A stretch of DNA of 64,000 nt, from the NCBI RefSeq assembly GCF_900142005.1, contig NZ_FQZL01000022.1, forward strand, positions 1-64,000. Direction: 5' to 3'. The position numbers and the translations under genes are program-made. Positions 27,904-36,840 of the stretch are shown here, in pieces. Position 1 is the first letter of the stretch. Each line of letters begins with the position of its first letter. The notes under the pieces are model-generated. The model saw nothing but the letters and a program-made list of their open reading frames with translations, made no database searches and was not told the DNA's origin. The stretch comes from Dethiosulfatibacter aminovorans DSM 17477 (GTDB lineage Bacteria > Bacillota > Clostridia > Tissierellales > Dethiosulfatibacteraceae).

Positions 27904-27960
27904 GATTGTTAAAAATTTCACTTTTTATTATTTTTTTCACTATGATTGTTAAAAATTTCA
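27904..27960. promoter_or_regulatory. Pair of 17-bp direct repeats before the SDR operon
   Basis: GATTGTTAAAAATTTCA occurs at 27904-27920 and again, identical, at 27944-27960. The 40-bp spacing is near four helical turns. The second copy ends 30 bp before the SDR start. It is a candidate operator, possibly for the MerR regulator encoded at the end of this gene group. Confidence 0.55.
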
Positions 27961-27990
27961 TAAACTTAAGATGTTTTAGGAGGAATAAAC

Positions 27991-28728
27991 ATGAACGAAT
28001 TCAAAGATAAAGTTGTTGTTATATCAGGAGCTGGTGCAGGAATGGCCGCAGAACAAGCCAAGCATTTCCTTGAAGAAGGCGCATATGTAATAGGACTGGA
28101 TGTCAATGGTGCCGGGCTTAAAGAAGTGCGTGAGAAAAACATCCAGTACTCGGATCATTTTCTGTCTTATGAAGTGGATATCAGCAAAAAAGACCAGATT
28201 GAGACCGCCATCACCGAGGCTACGAAAAACCTTAAACACATTGATGTACTCGTAAATACCGCAGGTGTCTTCGATAAATATACACCGATGATGGATATTG
28301 ACGAAAAGCTTTGGGATCTTATTCTAAATGTTAATGTCAAAGGAATGTTTATGCTGTCTCAAGCTGTGCTTCCTTATATGCTTGACCAGAATAAAGGCGT
28401 CATCATTAATATTGCTTCTGCTGCAGGAGTACGCGGTTCCGGCGGAGGTGTCGCTTATACTGCATCCAAGCACGGTGTGCTGGGCTTGACAAAAAGAATG
28501 TCATTTGAGCTTGGTCCCAAGGGAATTCGCGTTCTCGCCGTTGGCCCTGGCAGAATAAGCACTCAAATGAACGAGGGAACTGCAAATCTTATTGATGAGC
28601 GCTTGCCTGCGCAAAGAAACGGCAAAGTTTCTGAAATAGCAGACGTAATCCTTTTCCTCGCCAGTGAAAAAGCCGACTATATACATGGTGGAGCCCTCAT
28701 GGTCGATGGAGGGTGGACAATCCTATAA
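27991..28728 (+). CDS. Short-chain dehydrogenase/reductase
   Basis: A 245-residue classical SDR. The Rossmann loop is GAGAGMA (13-19), the NAG-like motif is VNTAG, and the catalytic set is Ser143, Tyr156 and Lys160 (YTASK). The protein ends HGGALMVDGGWTIL, as classical SDRs do. It would oxidise or reduce a hydroxy or keto compound with NAD(P)H. AGGAGG precedes the ATG. An MFS carrier follows after 33 bp, so an imported substrate is likely. Confidence 0.88.
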   Translation: MNEFKDKVVVISGAGAGMAAEQAKHFLEEGAYVIGLDVNGAGLKEVREKNIQYSDHFLSYEVDISKKDQIETAITEATKNLKHIDVLVNTAGVFDKYTPMMDIDEKLWDLILNVNVKGMFMLSQAVLPYMLDQNKGVIINIASAAGVRGSGGGVAYTASKHGVLGLTKRMSFELGPKGIRVLAVGPGRISTQMNEGTANLIDERLPAQRNGKVSEIADVILFLASEKADYIHGGALMVDGGWTIL

Positions 28729-28761
28729 GGTTAAATTATTAAATCGTCAAAGGAGACAAAC

Positions 28762-30000
28762 ATGGAAAAAAACAATATAAATGGCAGGAACATTCTATTT
28801 CTAGGTTCCTGGCTCAGTATTTACTTTTTAGCCCTTAATGCAACCTTCAGCATTCTGTCTAAGACCATTGCTGTTGAAAGAAACTGGGATGTCGCATCAA
28901 TCACAGACACCTATGCACTTTATCTTTTGATATTTTCGGTTGTTGGTATCTTCGCCGGAAAATTTGCGGATAAAAACGGATGCCGCATGAACATGTTCAT
29001 TGGCGGCATAATCTGTGGCGGTGGCTGGATTCTTACAGGAATGTCATCCAGTGTACTGATGTTCTATATCAACTTTGGTGTCATAACATCAATAGGAGCA
29101 GGTATAATGTACAATCCATTACTAACACAGACGCTAAAGTTTTTCCCTGAATCCCGAGGAAAAGCTTCCGGCCTCCTGCTGTCGGCAGCATCTATAGGTC
29201 CATTCATTATGGCTCCTGTATTCACCACATCATTTGCTGCTATGGGTGTGCGCACAACCCTGCTTATTCTGGGTATCGTGATTATCGCAATCAATGTAAT
29301 CTTCTCACCTTTTCAAAAGAAGGCGGAAGTCCAGCCGGGAAAAACTTCATCAACCTTTGCAAGCGATGAAGGACAGTATTCTCCCAAACAAATGTTAAGT
29401 TCTGTAACTTTCTATAAGATGCTGTTTATTTTTATGGCTGTAGCATGTGCAGGCAATATGATGATCGGTGTGCTGTACAGCATTGCTCAGAATCAGATTC
29501 AGGTGAGTCTAACGACAGCGGCACTGGCTGTTTCCGTTTCCACTATCTCAAACTTCGTCGGACGGTTAAGCTTCGGTGTTATCTATGACAAAATAGGGGC
29601 ATTCAAATCCCTGATATTAAGTCTTGGCATTACTACCATCGCCATGGTTGCAGTTTCCTTCATAGGAGCCAATATGGCAATTCCATTCTTTGTTGTCATA
29701 GCATTTCTTGGATTCGCTTTTGGTGGACCGATGGTAGTATTTCCACCCCTCACCGGCAGAACATTCGGCACCAAATACCTGGGCACCAATTATGGAATTA
29801 TTTTCCTTGGCTATTCCTTGGCTGGCTTTGTGGGACCAAAGCTTGCAACATTTTTTAACAGCCAATTCGGTGTCTATACCTATGGCTATTATGCAGCAGC
29901 CATTCTGGCTGTCCTTGGAATCTTTGTTGTGCTTAACCTGAAGAAAGAACTCGAATCACGGAATCAGTTGGATATTCCCGCAAATACACAATCCAGTTAG
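28762..30000 (+). CDS. MFS transporter, oxalate/formate antiporter-like
   Basis: A 412-residue twelve-segment carrier of the major facilitator superfamily. The A-loop motif is GKFADKNGCRMNMFIGG, and SRGKASGLLLSAASIGPF resembles the OFA (oxalate/formate antiporter) group of monocarboxylate carriers. The substrate is not known. It is co-transcribed with the SDR gene upstream. A GC-rich hairpin follows. Confidence 0.8.
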   Translation: MEKNNINGRNILFLGSWLSIYFLALNATFSILSKTIAVERNWDVASITDTYALYLLIFSVVGIFAGKFADKNGCRMNMFIGGIICGGGWILTGMSSSVLMFYINFGVITSIGAGIMYNPLLTQTLKFFPESRGKASGLLLSAASIGPFIMAPVFTTSFAAMGVRTTLLILGIVIIAINVIFSPFQKKAEVQPGKTSSTFASDEGQYSPKQMLSSVTFYKMLFIFMAVACAGNMMIGVLYSIAQNQIQVSLTTAALAVSVSTISNFVGRLSFGVIYDKIGAFKSLILSLGITTIAMVAVSFIGANMAIPFFVVIAFLGFAFGGPMVVFPPLTGRTFGTKYLGTNYGIIFLGYSLAGFVGPKLATFFNSQFGVYTYGYYAAAILAVLGIFVVLNLKKELESRNQLDIPANTQSS

Positions 30001-30043
30001 CGAGATTTTAATCCCTCCTTCTGATTTATAGATGAATTTCACA

Positions 30044-30083
30044 ACCCCAGCCTCTGCAGCTTATGGTTGCCGGAGACTGGGGT
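30044..30083 (+). terminator. Hairpin after the MFS gene
   Basis: ACCCCAG (30044-30050) pairs with CTGGGGT (30077-30083) around an imperfect inner stem. The following T run is delayed (after about 15 bases), so it may be a partial terminator before the MerR gene. Confidence 0.45.
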
Positions 30084-30158
30084 AAGTATAAATATGCTTT
30101 CTTTTTTAGAAATGAGGGTTTATACTTAATGTAACAACTTATTTAAGGAGTTTCTATT

Positions 30159-30965
30159 GTGAATTATAAGATAGGCGATGTAGCCAAGTTATTGGGGATA
30201 ACTACTGCAGGTTTGCGATATTACGAGAAATTTGGAATTGTAACCCCTAAAAAACAGGAAGGTTCAAGCTTCAGGTATTATGATGTATGGGATATACACA
30301 TCTTGGTACGTGTCAAGGCCTATAAAAGCCTTGGTTTTTCATTGCAGGAGATAAGCAATATCATCAATTCAAACAACTATATGGATATGCCCGCTTCCCT
30401 AACTGGTAAAATGAAGGACCTGGAGGATGCCATCGTTTATAATTTGAATCTCATTAAAAGGGCAAGTCAGCTAAGAGCAATGTATACCGATGCGCAATCG
30501 ATGAAATACAGGTATCGTATAGAATATTGTCCAGGCATCTATCGAATTAATACACAGGATGAATACAATTTGTATAAGGATAAATCTGTACTTTCACTTG
30601 CACACGAATGGATAAGCAAAGCTCCCTTCGTTTTTACTTCAGGACTTTTTCCCAAGGAGGAACTCCAAAAGTGCGGCAGTAATTACAATTTTGGTTTTGG
30701 AATAGAGGAAGAGTATGCTGACTACCTCAATGTCAAACCGGATGATCTTGTGAAATACTACCCTCCTCGTCTTTGCGTATATACCGCAATGCCTTCTGAT
30801 TCTACAACATTGCTTTCTACTGCTCATTTGTCAGGAGCGATGGAGTATATTCAATCGGAAGGACTGAAGCTTGCAGATGATGCCTTTAGTTGTGTATTCG
30901 ACTTTCACAAGGATGGAGATGTTTATAGAGATTTACATTGCATCTGGTTTCCCGTAGAAGAATAA
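30159..30965 (+). CDS. MerR-family transcriptional regulator with C-terminal effector domain
   Basis: A 268-residue MerR regulator. The N-terminal winged helix starts MNYKIGDVAKLLGITTAGLRYY, followed by KSLGFSLQEISNII and a dimer coiled coil to about residue 110. The last 150 residues form an effector domain that could be of the GyrI/BmrR type. The start is GTG at 30159 with AAGGAG eight bases before it. It lies 158 bp after the SDR-MFS pair and may regulate it. A good terminator follows. Confidence 0.85.
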   Translation: MNYKIGDVAKLLGITTAGLRYYEKFGIVTPKKQEGSSFRYYDVWDIHILVRVKAYKSLGFSLQEISNIINSNNYMDMPASLTGKMKDLEDAIVYNLNLIKRASQLRAMYTDAQSMKYRYRIEYCPGIYRINTQDEYNLYKDKSVLSLAHEWISKAPFVFTSGLFPKEELQKCGSNYNFGFGIEEEYADYLNVKPDDLVKYYPPRLCVYTAMPSDSTTLLSTAHLSGAMEYIQSEGLKLADDAFSCVFDFHKDGDVYRDLHCIWFPVEE

Positions 30966-30989
30966 GATAGAGAAACATGGATGATTTAT

Positions 30990-31022
30990 GGAGTATATCA
31001 ATAATTGACATACTCCTTTTTT
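30990..31022 (+). terminator. Intrinsic terminator after the MerR gene
   Basis: GGAGTAT (30990-30996) pairs with ATACTCC (31010-31016) and six T residues follow. Confidence 0.8.
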
Positions 31023-31090
31023 ACTGCTTTTTCACCTAGTTCTGAATATACCATCAATGTAAAGATTTTATCCTCTGGTATCTAGTTTAT

Positions 31091-32365
31091 TCAATAAACC
31101 TTGGAAGGTATTACTAAATTGGCATACTCCTCCGGCTTCAGAGGATTACTTAGATAATAGCCTTGCATTGCATGGCAACCCAATGACTGTAAAATCATAT
31201 ATTGGGTTTTATTTTCGACCCCCTCTGCAATAACGCTTATTCCTAATTCATTTGCAGTTTTGATTATTCCCTCAATCAATGAGTATGTCGCTTTGTTTTC
31301 AATATTATTGGTGAAAAACCGGTCGATTTTAATGCAGTCATATGGGAATAGCAAGGGGTTCTTTAAAGAATTATAACCAGTTCCATAATCATCAATAGTA
31401 ATTTTGAATCCACTATCTATAAATTTATTTAACAACAGGATAATATTATTTTTGTTCTCGTATATGCATCTTTCTGTTATCTCCAATTCAATCATTCCTG
31501 GATCAATATTTCTTTTTTTTATTTCTTTTATTAAATACTTGAAATAAAATTCGTTCGAAAAATCTTTAGGCGATACATTTATTGATATCTTTGTCGAAAT
31601 GCCTTTCTCATTCCATTCTTCCAATTGGTTGATAACCTTCCTGGTTACCCATTTTGTTATATGGTTAATCAGGTCAGTTTTTTCAACTATATCAATAACT
31701 TTACCAATGCTCATGCCCAGATCATCCCATCTCAGTAAAGCTTCAGCTCCAATAATACTGTTATCCCTGATGCTGTATTTAGGTTGATATTCCAGTCTTA
31801 GTTCATCATTATTGATCGCATGGTAAATTTGACACATTATATCAAACTCTTCTTGAATGTTAGACGCAAAAGAATCATTGATTATCGACAAGTTGTCTAT
31901 ACCGTCTCCGGAATGCAATAAAATTGTTTTCAAGTTTTTATAAAATGTATCTAGTCTATCACCATTAGCCGGATAATTAACGATACCACATTTTATTTTT
32001 ATATTAACTGGAATATCATTGATTAAAACCGGGTCATAGAACTCTTCAATAAAATTAATTCCCTTAGCATAAGTATCTTCAGTTCTATAGTTTTCTAATA
32101 CAATAGCAACTTCATTTGTACACATCGAATACGCTTCATGTTTTCCAAAAATCTTTTCTGCCACTTCTATTACATAATGCAACGCTTTTCTTCCAAATGA
32201 ATAATCAATATACCTGTTTATTTTAGTTAAATTTGATATTTCGAATACAAAAACAGTAAACTCCTTTATTGACTTGTTATTTATTCTGGAATCAATACTT
32301 TCAATTAAAGCATTTAAATTTTTCAATCCAGTAAGTTCATTTATTTTGTTTTTTTCATTTAACAT
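31091..32365 (-). CDS. Degenerate-GGDEF / EAL c-di-GMP phosphodiesterase
   Basis: A 424-residue cytosolic protein with no membrane segments. Residues 1-165 are a GGDEF-like domain whose signature has become MCTNEVA (81-87), so cyclase activity is unlikely. Residues 170-420 are an EAL domain with the catalytic set intact: EAL (208-210), Asn263, EITE (295-298), DDYGTG (325-330), KIDR (346-349) and EGVE (381-384). It should hydrolyse c-di-GMP. It is the second gene after a c-di-GMP-I riboswitch, downstream of a sigma-region-4-like gene, which suggests feedback control. Confidence 0.9.
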   Translation of the reverse strand: MLNEKNKINELTGLKNLNALIESIDSRINNKSIKEFTVFVFEISNLTKINRYIDYSFGRKALHYVIEVAEKIFGKHEAYSMCTNEVAIVLENYRTEDTYAKGINFIEEFYDPVLINDIPVNIKIKCGIVNYPANGDRLDTFYKNLKTILLHSGDGIDNLSIINDSFASNIQEEFDIMCQIYHAINNDELRLEYQPKYSIRDNSIIGAEALLRWDDLGMSIGKVIDIVEKTDLINHITKWVTRKVINQLEEWNEKGISTKISINVSPKDFSNEFYFKYLIKEIKKRNIDPGMIELEITERCIYENKNNIILLLNKFIDSGFKITIDDYGTGYNSLKNPLLFPYDCIKIDRFFTNNIENKATYSLIEGIIKTANELGISVIAEGVENKTQYMILQSLGCHAMQGYYLSNPLKPEEYANLVIPSKVY

Positions 32366-32413
32366 TTTCTACTCCCATATGAATTTTTTTAGATTTAAAT
32401 AAACATACTTATC

Positions 32414-32737
32414 CTAAGTCTTTACTTTAAATTCATATGTCTTAAGCTCTTCGATTATTAAATATTCAATTTTTCTAATTGTATTGATTAGAATTCCAAT
32501 TGATTCTATGCTATCAATATCTAAAACTCCGCCTACCTCTTCAATTGTCAATTCATCAACATAGTATAATGATAAAATCTGCTTCTCTATCGTATTTAAA
32601 CCTTCAATTTTGCGTGTCAAAACCTCCTTTATGTTTTCTTCTCCCAATGCTTGAAACCGTTTGCTCATTTCATTGTTGCTTGCAAAAAATGAATATTGCA
32701 AGTCAAACATTTTGTCAATGTTTGTTTTAAATTGCAC
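32414..32737 (-). CDS. Small sigma-70 region 4-like helix-turn-helix protein
   Basis: A 107-residue protein. Its middle, LNTIEKQILSLYYVDELTIE followed by EVGGVLDID, closely resembles region 4.2 of FliA/sigma-70 factors. The recognition-helix end (SIESIGILINTIRKIEYL) departs from the norm, and regions 2 and 3 are absent. It may bind DNA or RNA polymerase without being a full sigma factor. The start is GTG at 32737 with AGGAGG six bases upstream. A c-di-GMP-I riboswitch lies immediately before it and the EAL gene 48 bp after it. Confidence 0.75.
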   Translation of the reverse strand: MQFKTNIDKMFDLQYSFFASNNEMSKRFQALGEENIKEVLTRKIEGLNTIEKQILSLYYVDELTIEEVGGVLDIDSIESIGILINTIRKIEYLIIEELKTYEFKVKT

Positions 32738-32773
32738 TTACTTCCTCCTCATTTAAATCGAATTAATACTCTT

Positions 32774-32850
32774 CGGTAGTTCAGCCATCATAGATATTAC
32801 CTTAGACCTGTAACTTTGCGTCCTTACTTTTCAATAAGTTTGCCTTTGTC
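32774..32850 (-). ncRNA. c-di-GMP-I riboswitch (GEMM-I)
   Basis: In the minus reading the aptamer core is plain: AAAGGCAAAC, a GAAAA loop, GGACGCAAAGTTAC, AGGTCTAAGG and ATGATGGCTGAACTACCG. These are the conserved GEMM-I blocks in order and spacing. It ends 36 bp before the GTG start of the sigma4-like gene. No terminator follows, so control is probably at translation: CCTCC at 32855-32851, just 5' of the aptamer, can pair with the Shine-Dalgarno AGGAGG. Confidence 0.93.
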
Positions 32851-32868
32851 GGAGGATTTTGTTACACT

Positions 32869-32908
32869 AAAAAAAAGATACTTAAACAGAATATAATCTG
32901 TAAGTATC
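32869..32908 (-). terminator. Intrinsic terminator upstream of the riboswitch
   Basis: In the minus reading, TAAGTATC-type arms (32908-32901 with 32884-32877) and an inner ACAG/CTGT pair are followed by eight T residues (32876-32869). It would end transcription of the decayed gene at 32973-33306. Confidence 0.85.
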
Positions 32909-32972
32909 CCGGATAAATAGCCTGTATATATACCTTCTATTCAAACTTGATTATAAACTATATTATCAATAT

Positions 32973-33306
32973 TTATTTATCAGTTATATAAGTTATAACC
33001 GATTTATCTTCCAATAGATTATGCCAAATATCTGATTTGATAATCTTACACTCTAAAATATCCTCTAATTTATTCGTATGCAATTCCATTTGTTTTTCAA
33101 AAAAATATTCTCTAGGTTTGATAAAAGCTTCCTCCAAATCAGGGAAAACAGCTAATGACTCTTTCTCAAATCATGTAAGAATTCCTTCTATCAATATATC
33201 AATTCTTTTCTCGTCTATATAACGATGACATTCTTGGGCCCTATACCAGTCACCTTTTTTTCTCCTTAGCAATGAATTGCTCAATCTTATTTTTTGAAAC
33301 TATAAC
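32973..33306 (-). pseudogene. Decayed unidentified gene
   Basis: A minus-strand reading starts after AGGAGG (33315-33310) at a GTT codon, VIVSKNKIEQFIAKEKK, then needs a one-base shift in an A run. It continues GDWYRAQECHRYIDEKRIDI, LIEGILT, hits TGA, and goes on FEKESLAVFPDLEEAFIKP to a TAA at 32973. A helical, charged protein of about 110 residues is implied. Lost start, frameshift and stop mark it as a pseudogene. The family was not recognised. Confidence 0.55.
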
Positions 33307-33512
33307 AGGCCTCCTTTCTAAGCCTATTATTACAATAACAAACCATTAATAAAATCAGTTCATTAATGAAGCTAAAATCCATTATTCATTTATCGTAATT
33401 ATATAAAAAATGAATCAATATGTCAATTGATTTATTAACATACAGTAAAGTTCATATTCGTGTGTATATACAGCTGTCTTGTCTATTGTTTTCAATATTA
33501 TACTACTTCTTT
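33307..33512. other. AT-rich intergenic DNA
   Basis: No gene was found. An inverted repeat AATCAAT (33413-33419) / ATTGATT (33426-33432) with a six-base spacer is the only noticeable feature. Confidence 0.4.
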
Positions 33513-33565
33513 TTGTTCTCTACAAATAAAAAGATCCACTAAAGCAGCTAATTATTGTTCTCTAC
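33513..33565. promoter_or_regulatory. Candidate upstream activating sequence (direct repeat)
   Basis: TTGTTCTCTAC occurs at 33513-33523 and 33555-33565, 42 bp (four helical turns) apart. It lies about 250-300 bp upstream of the sigma54 promoter, the usual distance for enhancer-binding activators. The likely protein is the AcoR-type activator encoded at the end of the operon. Confidence 0.45.
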
Positions 33566-33813
33566 CATATTCTATTCCTTAATGTCCTATATTTTTTCAA
33601 TTCATTAGTATCTACCGATTTCATGGATTTCATTTCCTTTTACAACGCACTCCAAGATTAAAGTTTGCAACTGTACCTATAAATTCCTGGAATTGTGTAT
33701 TTTTTTCCAATGCAAAGATAGTGTGTACAAATCATACAGCCATATAAACAAAGGTATTTCCATAAAATAACAATTATCAAGTAAAACCAACTATTGCATC
33801 GCTAATCGTTTTA

Positions 33814-33830
33814 TTGGCATATAATTTGCA
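33814..33830 (+). promoter_or_regulatory. Sigma54 promoter of the alcohol dehydrogenase/AOR operon
   Basis: TTGGCATATAATTTGCA carries GG (33816-33817) and GC (33828-33829) exactly ten bases apart, in the TGGCA-N6-TTGC form of sigma54 -24/-12 elements. Transcription would start near 33841 and the gene begins at 33870. The operon's last gene encodes a sigma54 activator, which supports the assignment. The embedded TATAAT lacks a sigma-A -35. Confidence 0.85.
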
Positions 33831-33869
33831 TTATCATTAACAAATAAATATCACAGGAGGAAAAGATTT

Positions 33870-35033
33870 ATGAGTTATCAGTTTATTTCACCAACAATTT
33901 TGGATAGTGGCATAGGAGCGGTTGAGAAAATTGGAGATTATCTGGAAATGTTCAATTCAGAAAAGGTTATGATAGTGACCGACAAAGGATTAATGACAAC
34001 AGGACTCGTGGACGATGTGGTTGATTTAATTGAGGACGCTGGTAAAGAAGTGGTTGTTTTCGATGGTGTTTTACCCGATCCACCGGATGTTATGATTGAT
34101 GAAGCAATAGAATTAGCCAGAGAAGAAGAAGTTGACACTCTCGTTTCAGTTGGTGGAGGAAGTTCAATTGATACCGCAAAAGCAGTGGCTGTTGACCTGT
34201 CTAGTCCTGGTGGTTATAGAAGCTACTATGGCAAGTTTAATGTTATACCCGGACCAATAATGCCGCATATTTCAATTCCTACAACGTCCGGAACAGGTAG
34301 TGAGGTAAGTGCATTTGCTGTTATTTCGGATACTGCAGCAGAAAAAAAGGAAGGCTTGATTGCCGCTACAATTTGTCCGACAGTAGCACTCGTTGACGCC
34401 AATATGACTATATCCATGCCTCCTCATATTACAGCGGCAACTGGTGCGGATGCCTTGACTCATCTGATGGAGACATGTACAACTACTGCATGCAGCCCGA
34501 TAACGGATGGGCTTGCATTGGAGGGTACGAAACTGTTATACAAGTATCTTCCAATGGTTGTCAAAGATGGAAAAAATATTGAGGCAAGACAGAAGGTTGC
34601 AGATGCATCTGCAATGGCTGCAGTAGCTTTTTCCATGGGTATGTTCCATTTGCCTCATGCCATTGCTCATGCAATTGGAGCAAAATGGCATATTCCCCAC
34701 GGTGTAGCATGTGCATGGGGATTGGTTTACGGACTGGAATATGTAGCAGAAACAGTTCCGGACAAGATCAGGGACTTCAGCAATATATTCGAAGTTGACG
34801 GATTTGAAACAAAACCAATCGAAGAATTAAAATCAGATCTCAGAGATAAGATGATTATGTTTTTTGAGGAAATCAACATTCCTAAACTGTCCACATTTGA
34901 ACATGCCAAAGAAGATGAATTTGAAAAAGTTGTAGCTGCATGTGAGGTTGAAATGGAACTGTTGGGACCATATGCAAGGAAGGCTCCAACTAGAGAATTT
35001 TTCTTTGAAACGATAAAAAAATCCTTTAAATAA
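33870..35033 (+). CDS. Iron-containing alcohol dehydrogenase
   Basis: A 387-residue group III alcohol dehydrogenase. SVGGGSSIDTAKA is the NAD(P) loop and ISIPTTSGTGSEV follows it as in the family. The metal site is formed by the aspartate/histidine set in LPHAIAHAIGAKWHIPHGVACAWG. It would interconvert an alcohol and an aldehyde. AGGAGG precedes the ATG and a sigma54 promoter lies just upstream. The aldehyde oxidoreductase gene begins 32 bp later, so the two probably act on the same aldehyde. Confidence 0.92.
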   Translation: MSYQFISPTILDSGIGAVEKIGDYLEMFNSEKVMIVTDKGLMTTGLVDDVVDLIEDAGKEVVVFDGVLPDPPDVMIDEAIELAREEEVDTLVSVGGGSSIDTAKAVAVDLSSPGGYRSYYGKFNVIPGPIMPHISIPTTSGTGSEVSAFAVISDTAAEKKEGLIAATICPTVALVDANMTISMPPHITAATGADALTHLMETCTTTACSPITDGLALEGTKLLYKYLPMVVKDGKNIEARQKVADASAMAAVAFSMGMFHLPHAIAHAIGAKWHIPHGVACAWGLVYGLEYVAETVPDKIRDFSNIFEVDGFETKPIEELKSDLRDKMIMFFEEINIPKLSTFEHAKEDEFEKVVAACEVEMELLGPYARKAPTREFFFETIKKSFK

Positions 35034-35065
35034 AAATATTAAACTGAAATAAAGAGGAGTAGTTA

Positions 35066-36781
35066 ATGAATAAAATATATAGAATCAACATGAGAAGCAA
35101 GGAAATAAAAGAAGATATGTTTGACAGTTCCATGCTTTTAGGAAATAGAGGATTGACGGCTAAAATAGTGTCCGAGGAAGTAAATCCAACATGCGATCCC
35201 TTGGGATCCGGAAATAAACTTGTCTTGGCTACTGGTATACTGGCAGGTTCTGGAGTTACTACAACAGGCAGATTGTCCTTTGGCGGTAAAAGCCCACTGA
35301 CAAATACCATTAAAGAATCCAATGTAGGCGGAAGTGCTGGAGCTGAAATGGCAAAGCATGGCATAAAAATGTTTGTTATTGAGGATCAACCGGAAACAGA
35401 CACTTGGTATATTTTAAGAATAGATGAAAACAGCAATGTATCTCTTGAAGAAGGCACAGATTATCAGGGCTTCAATTCATACAAAACAACGGAGATGCTT
35501 AAGGAGAAATATGGTTCTAAATCATCAATCTGTGTTATTGGTAAAGCAGGAGAAAGAAAACTACTGTCTGCTTCAATACAGGTGACTGACAATTCGACAG
35601 GGCATCCTGCTAGAGCGGCCGGTAGAGGTGGCCTTGGCGCTTTGATGGGTTCGAAGGGTTTGAAGGCAATCGTTTTAGAAAAAGCCAAATCAAGAAACAA
35701 ATTGGAAATAGTTGATAAAGATAAGTTTAATGAAGGCAAGAAAAGTATAATTAATTTCATTAAAGAAAGTCCGATAACAGGAGTAGGGTTGGCTTTGTTG
35801 GGAACAATGGCTTATGTGGATGTTACTGCTGAATCAAATATTATACCAGTTAATAATTTCAGCGGTAAAATGATCAATGATGAACAAAAAGAAAAAATAT
35901 GTGCAAATGCTTTCGCAGATAGGGCAAAAATGCATGGCGGAAGATCCGGAGTAGCTTGCCAGCCAGGTTGCATAATCAGATGCTCGAATATTGTAAATAA
36001 TGAGCAAGGAGAAATGATAACTTCAGGGCTTGAATATGAAACGGCAGCTTTGTTCGGACCCAACTGTGGTATTTATGACTATGACTTTTTGGTAGAAGCA
36101 GATAGAATATGTGATGAGTTTGGTGTAGATACTATTGATGTAGCAAATGCAGTTGCAGTTACAATGGATGCAGGTGAGCTTGAATGGGGCGACAAGGAAG
36201 CAGTACTAGACTTGTTGAAAGAAATGATTGAAGGCAGCTCAGAACTTGGTGTGGCAATAGGAAACGGTACAGCTGCAACAGGTGAGTTGTTGAAGCATAA
36301 TAGAGTACCTGTCTGTAAAAACCAGGGATTGGCAGCATATGATCCAAGGAACCTGCAAGGGATGGGAGTTCAATATGCGTCCTGTACCCAGGGAGCTGAC
36401 CACACCGGAGGACATCCAATGACAGTTGAGGGTGTAGATCATACTAATCCTGAAGGTCAAGTTGATCTGATGAAAAACATTCAGGTTCCTACGGCACTTT
36501 GTGACAATCTAATGTGTTTATTTGCTTTTACGGCATTGGCTACTCCGGAAGCCTTGGAAGCTATTGCGAAATCCATTGAAGGTGCACTTGGTATAGAATG
36601 CGATGTCGACAGATTGATGCAAATTGGAGTAGAAACAATAAAAATGGAAAGGGAATTTAATGAAAAGGCGGGATTCAGGCCGGAAGATGATGTATTGCCG
36701 GAATTCTTTTATAAAGAGAAAAATGCCTCAGGAAACGTCTTTGGAGTTAAGAAAGAAGAACTTGCAGCAATGTGGAAATAA
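35066..36781 (+). CDS. Aldehyde:ferredoxin oxidoreductase family protein
   Basis: A 571-residue AOR-family enzyme that holds a tungsto- or molybdo-pterin and one [4Fe-4S] cluster and converts aldehydes to acids (or back) with ferredoxin. The cluster ligands are Cys298, Cys302 and Cys306 (C-x3-C-x3-C) plus a cysteine in ALCDNLMC (479 or 484). The pterin region TGHPARAAGRGGLGALMGSKG is typical. C-x3-C spacing differs from the C-x2-C of the Pyrococcus enzyme and suggests a distinct clade. It is followed by an attenuator and a MoaD/ThiS-like gene. Confidence 0.92.
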   Translation: MNKIYRINMRSKEIKEDMFDSSMLLGNRGLTAKIVSEEVNPTCDPLGSGNKLVLATGILAGSGVTTTGRLSFGGKSPLTNTIKESNVGGSAGAEMAKHGIKMFVIEDQPETDTWYILRIDENSNVSLEEGTDYQGFNSYKTTEMLKEKYGSKSSICVIGKAGERKLLSASIQVTDNSTGHPARAAGRGGLGALMGSKGLKAIVLEKAKSRNKLEIVDKDKFNEGKKSIINFIKESPITGVGLALLGTMAYVDVTAESNIIPVNNFSGKMINDEQKEKICANAFADRAKMHGGRSGVACQPGCIIRCSNIVNNEQGEMITSGLEYETAALFGPNCGIYDYDFLVEADRICDEFGVDTIDVANAVAVTMDAGELEWGDKEAVLDLLKEMIEGSSELGVAIGNGTAATGELLKHNRVPVCKNQGLAAYDPRNLQGMGVQYASCTQGADHTGGHPMTVEGVDHTNPEGQVDLMKNIQVPTALCDNLMCLFAFTALATPEALEAIAKSIEGALGIECDVDRLMQIGVETIKMEREFNEKAGFRPEDDVLPEFFYKEKNASGNVFGVKKEELAAMWK

Positions 36782-36796
36782 TTGTTAATAAATTAT

Positions 36797-36830
36797 GCGG
36801 AATATTGTTAATCAATAATCCGCTTTTTTT
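36797..36830 (+). terminator. Attenuator hairpin inside the AOR operon
   Basis: GCGGAATATTG (36797-36807) pairs with CAATAATCCGC (36813-36823) with minor mismatch, and seven T residues follow directly, ending one base before the AGGAGG of the next gene. It should reduce expression of the MoaD-like gene and activator relative to the enzymes. Confidence 0.75.
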
Positions 36831-36840
36831 AGGAGGATTT

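Noticed and set aside
33037-33222. 61-codon plus-strand ORF
   Set aside because: It is antisense to the decayed gene at 32973-33306 and has no ribosome-binding site.
36772-36840. Longer N-terminus for the MoaD-like protein
   Set aside because: It would overlap the AOR stop and run through the attenuator and Shine-Dalgarno; ATG 36841 is properly placed after AGGAGG.
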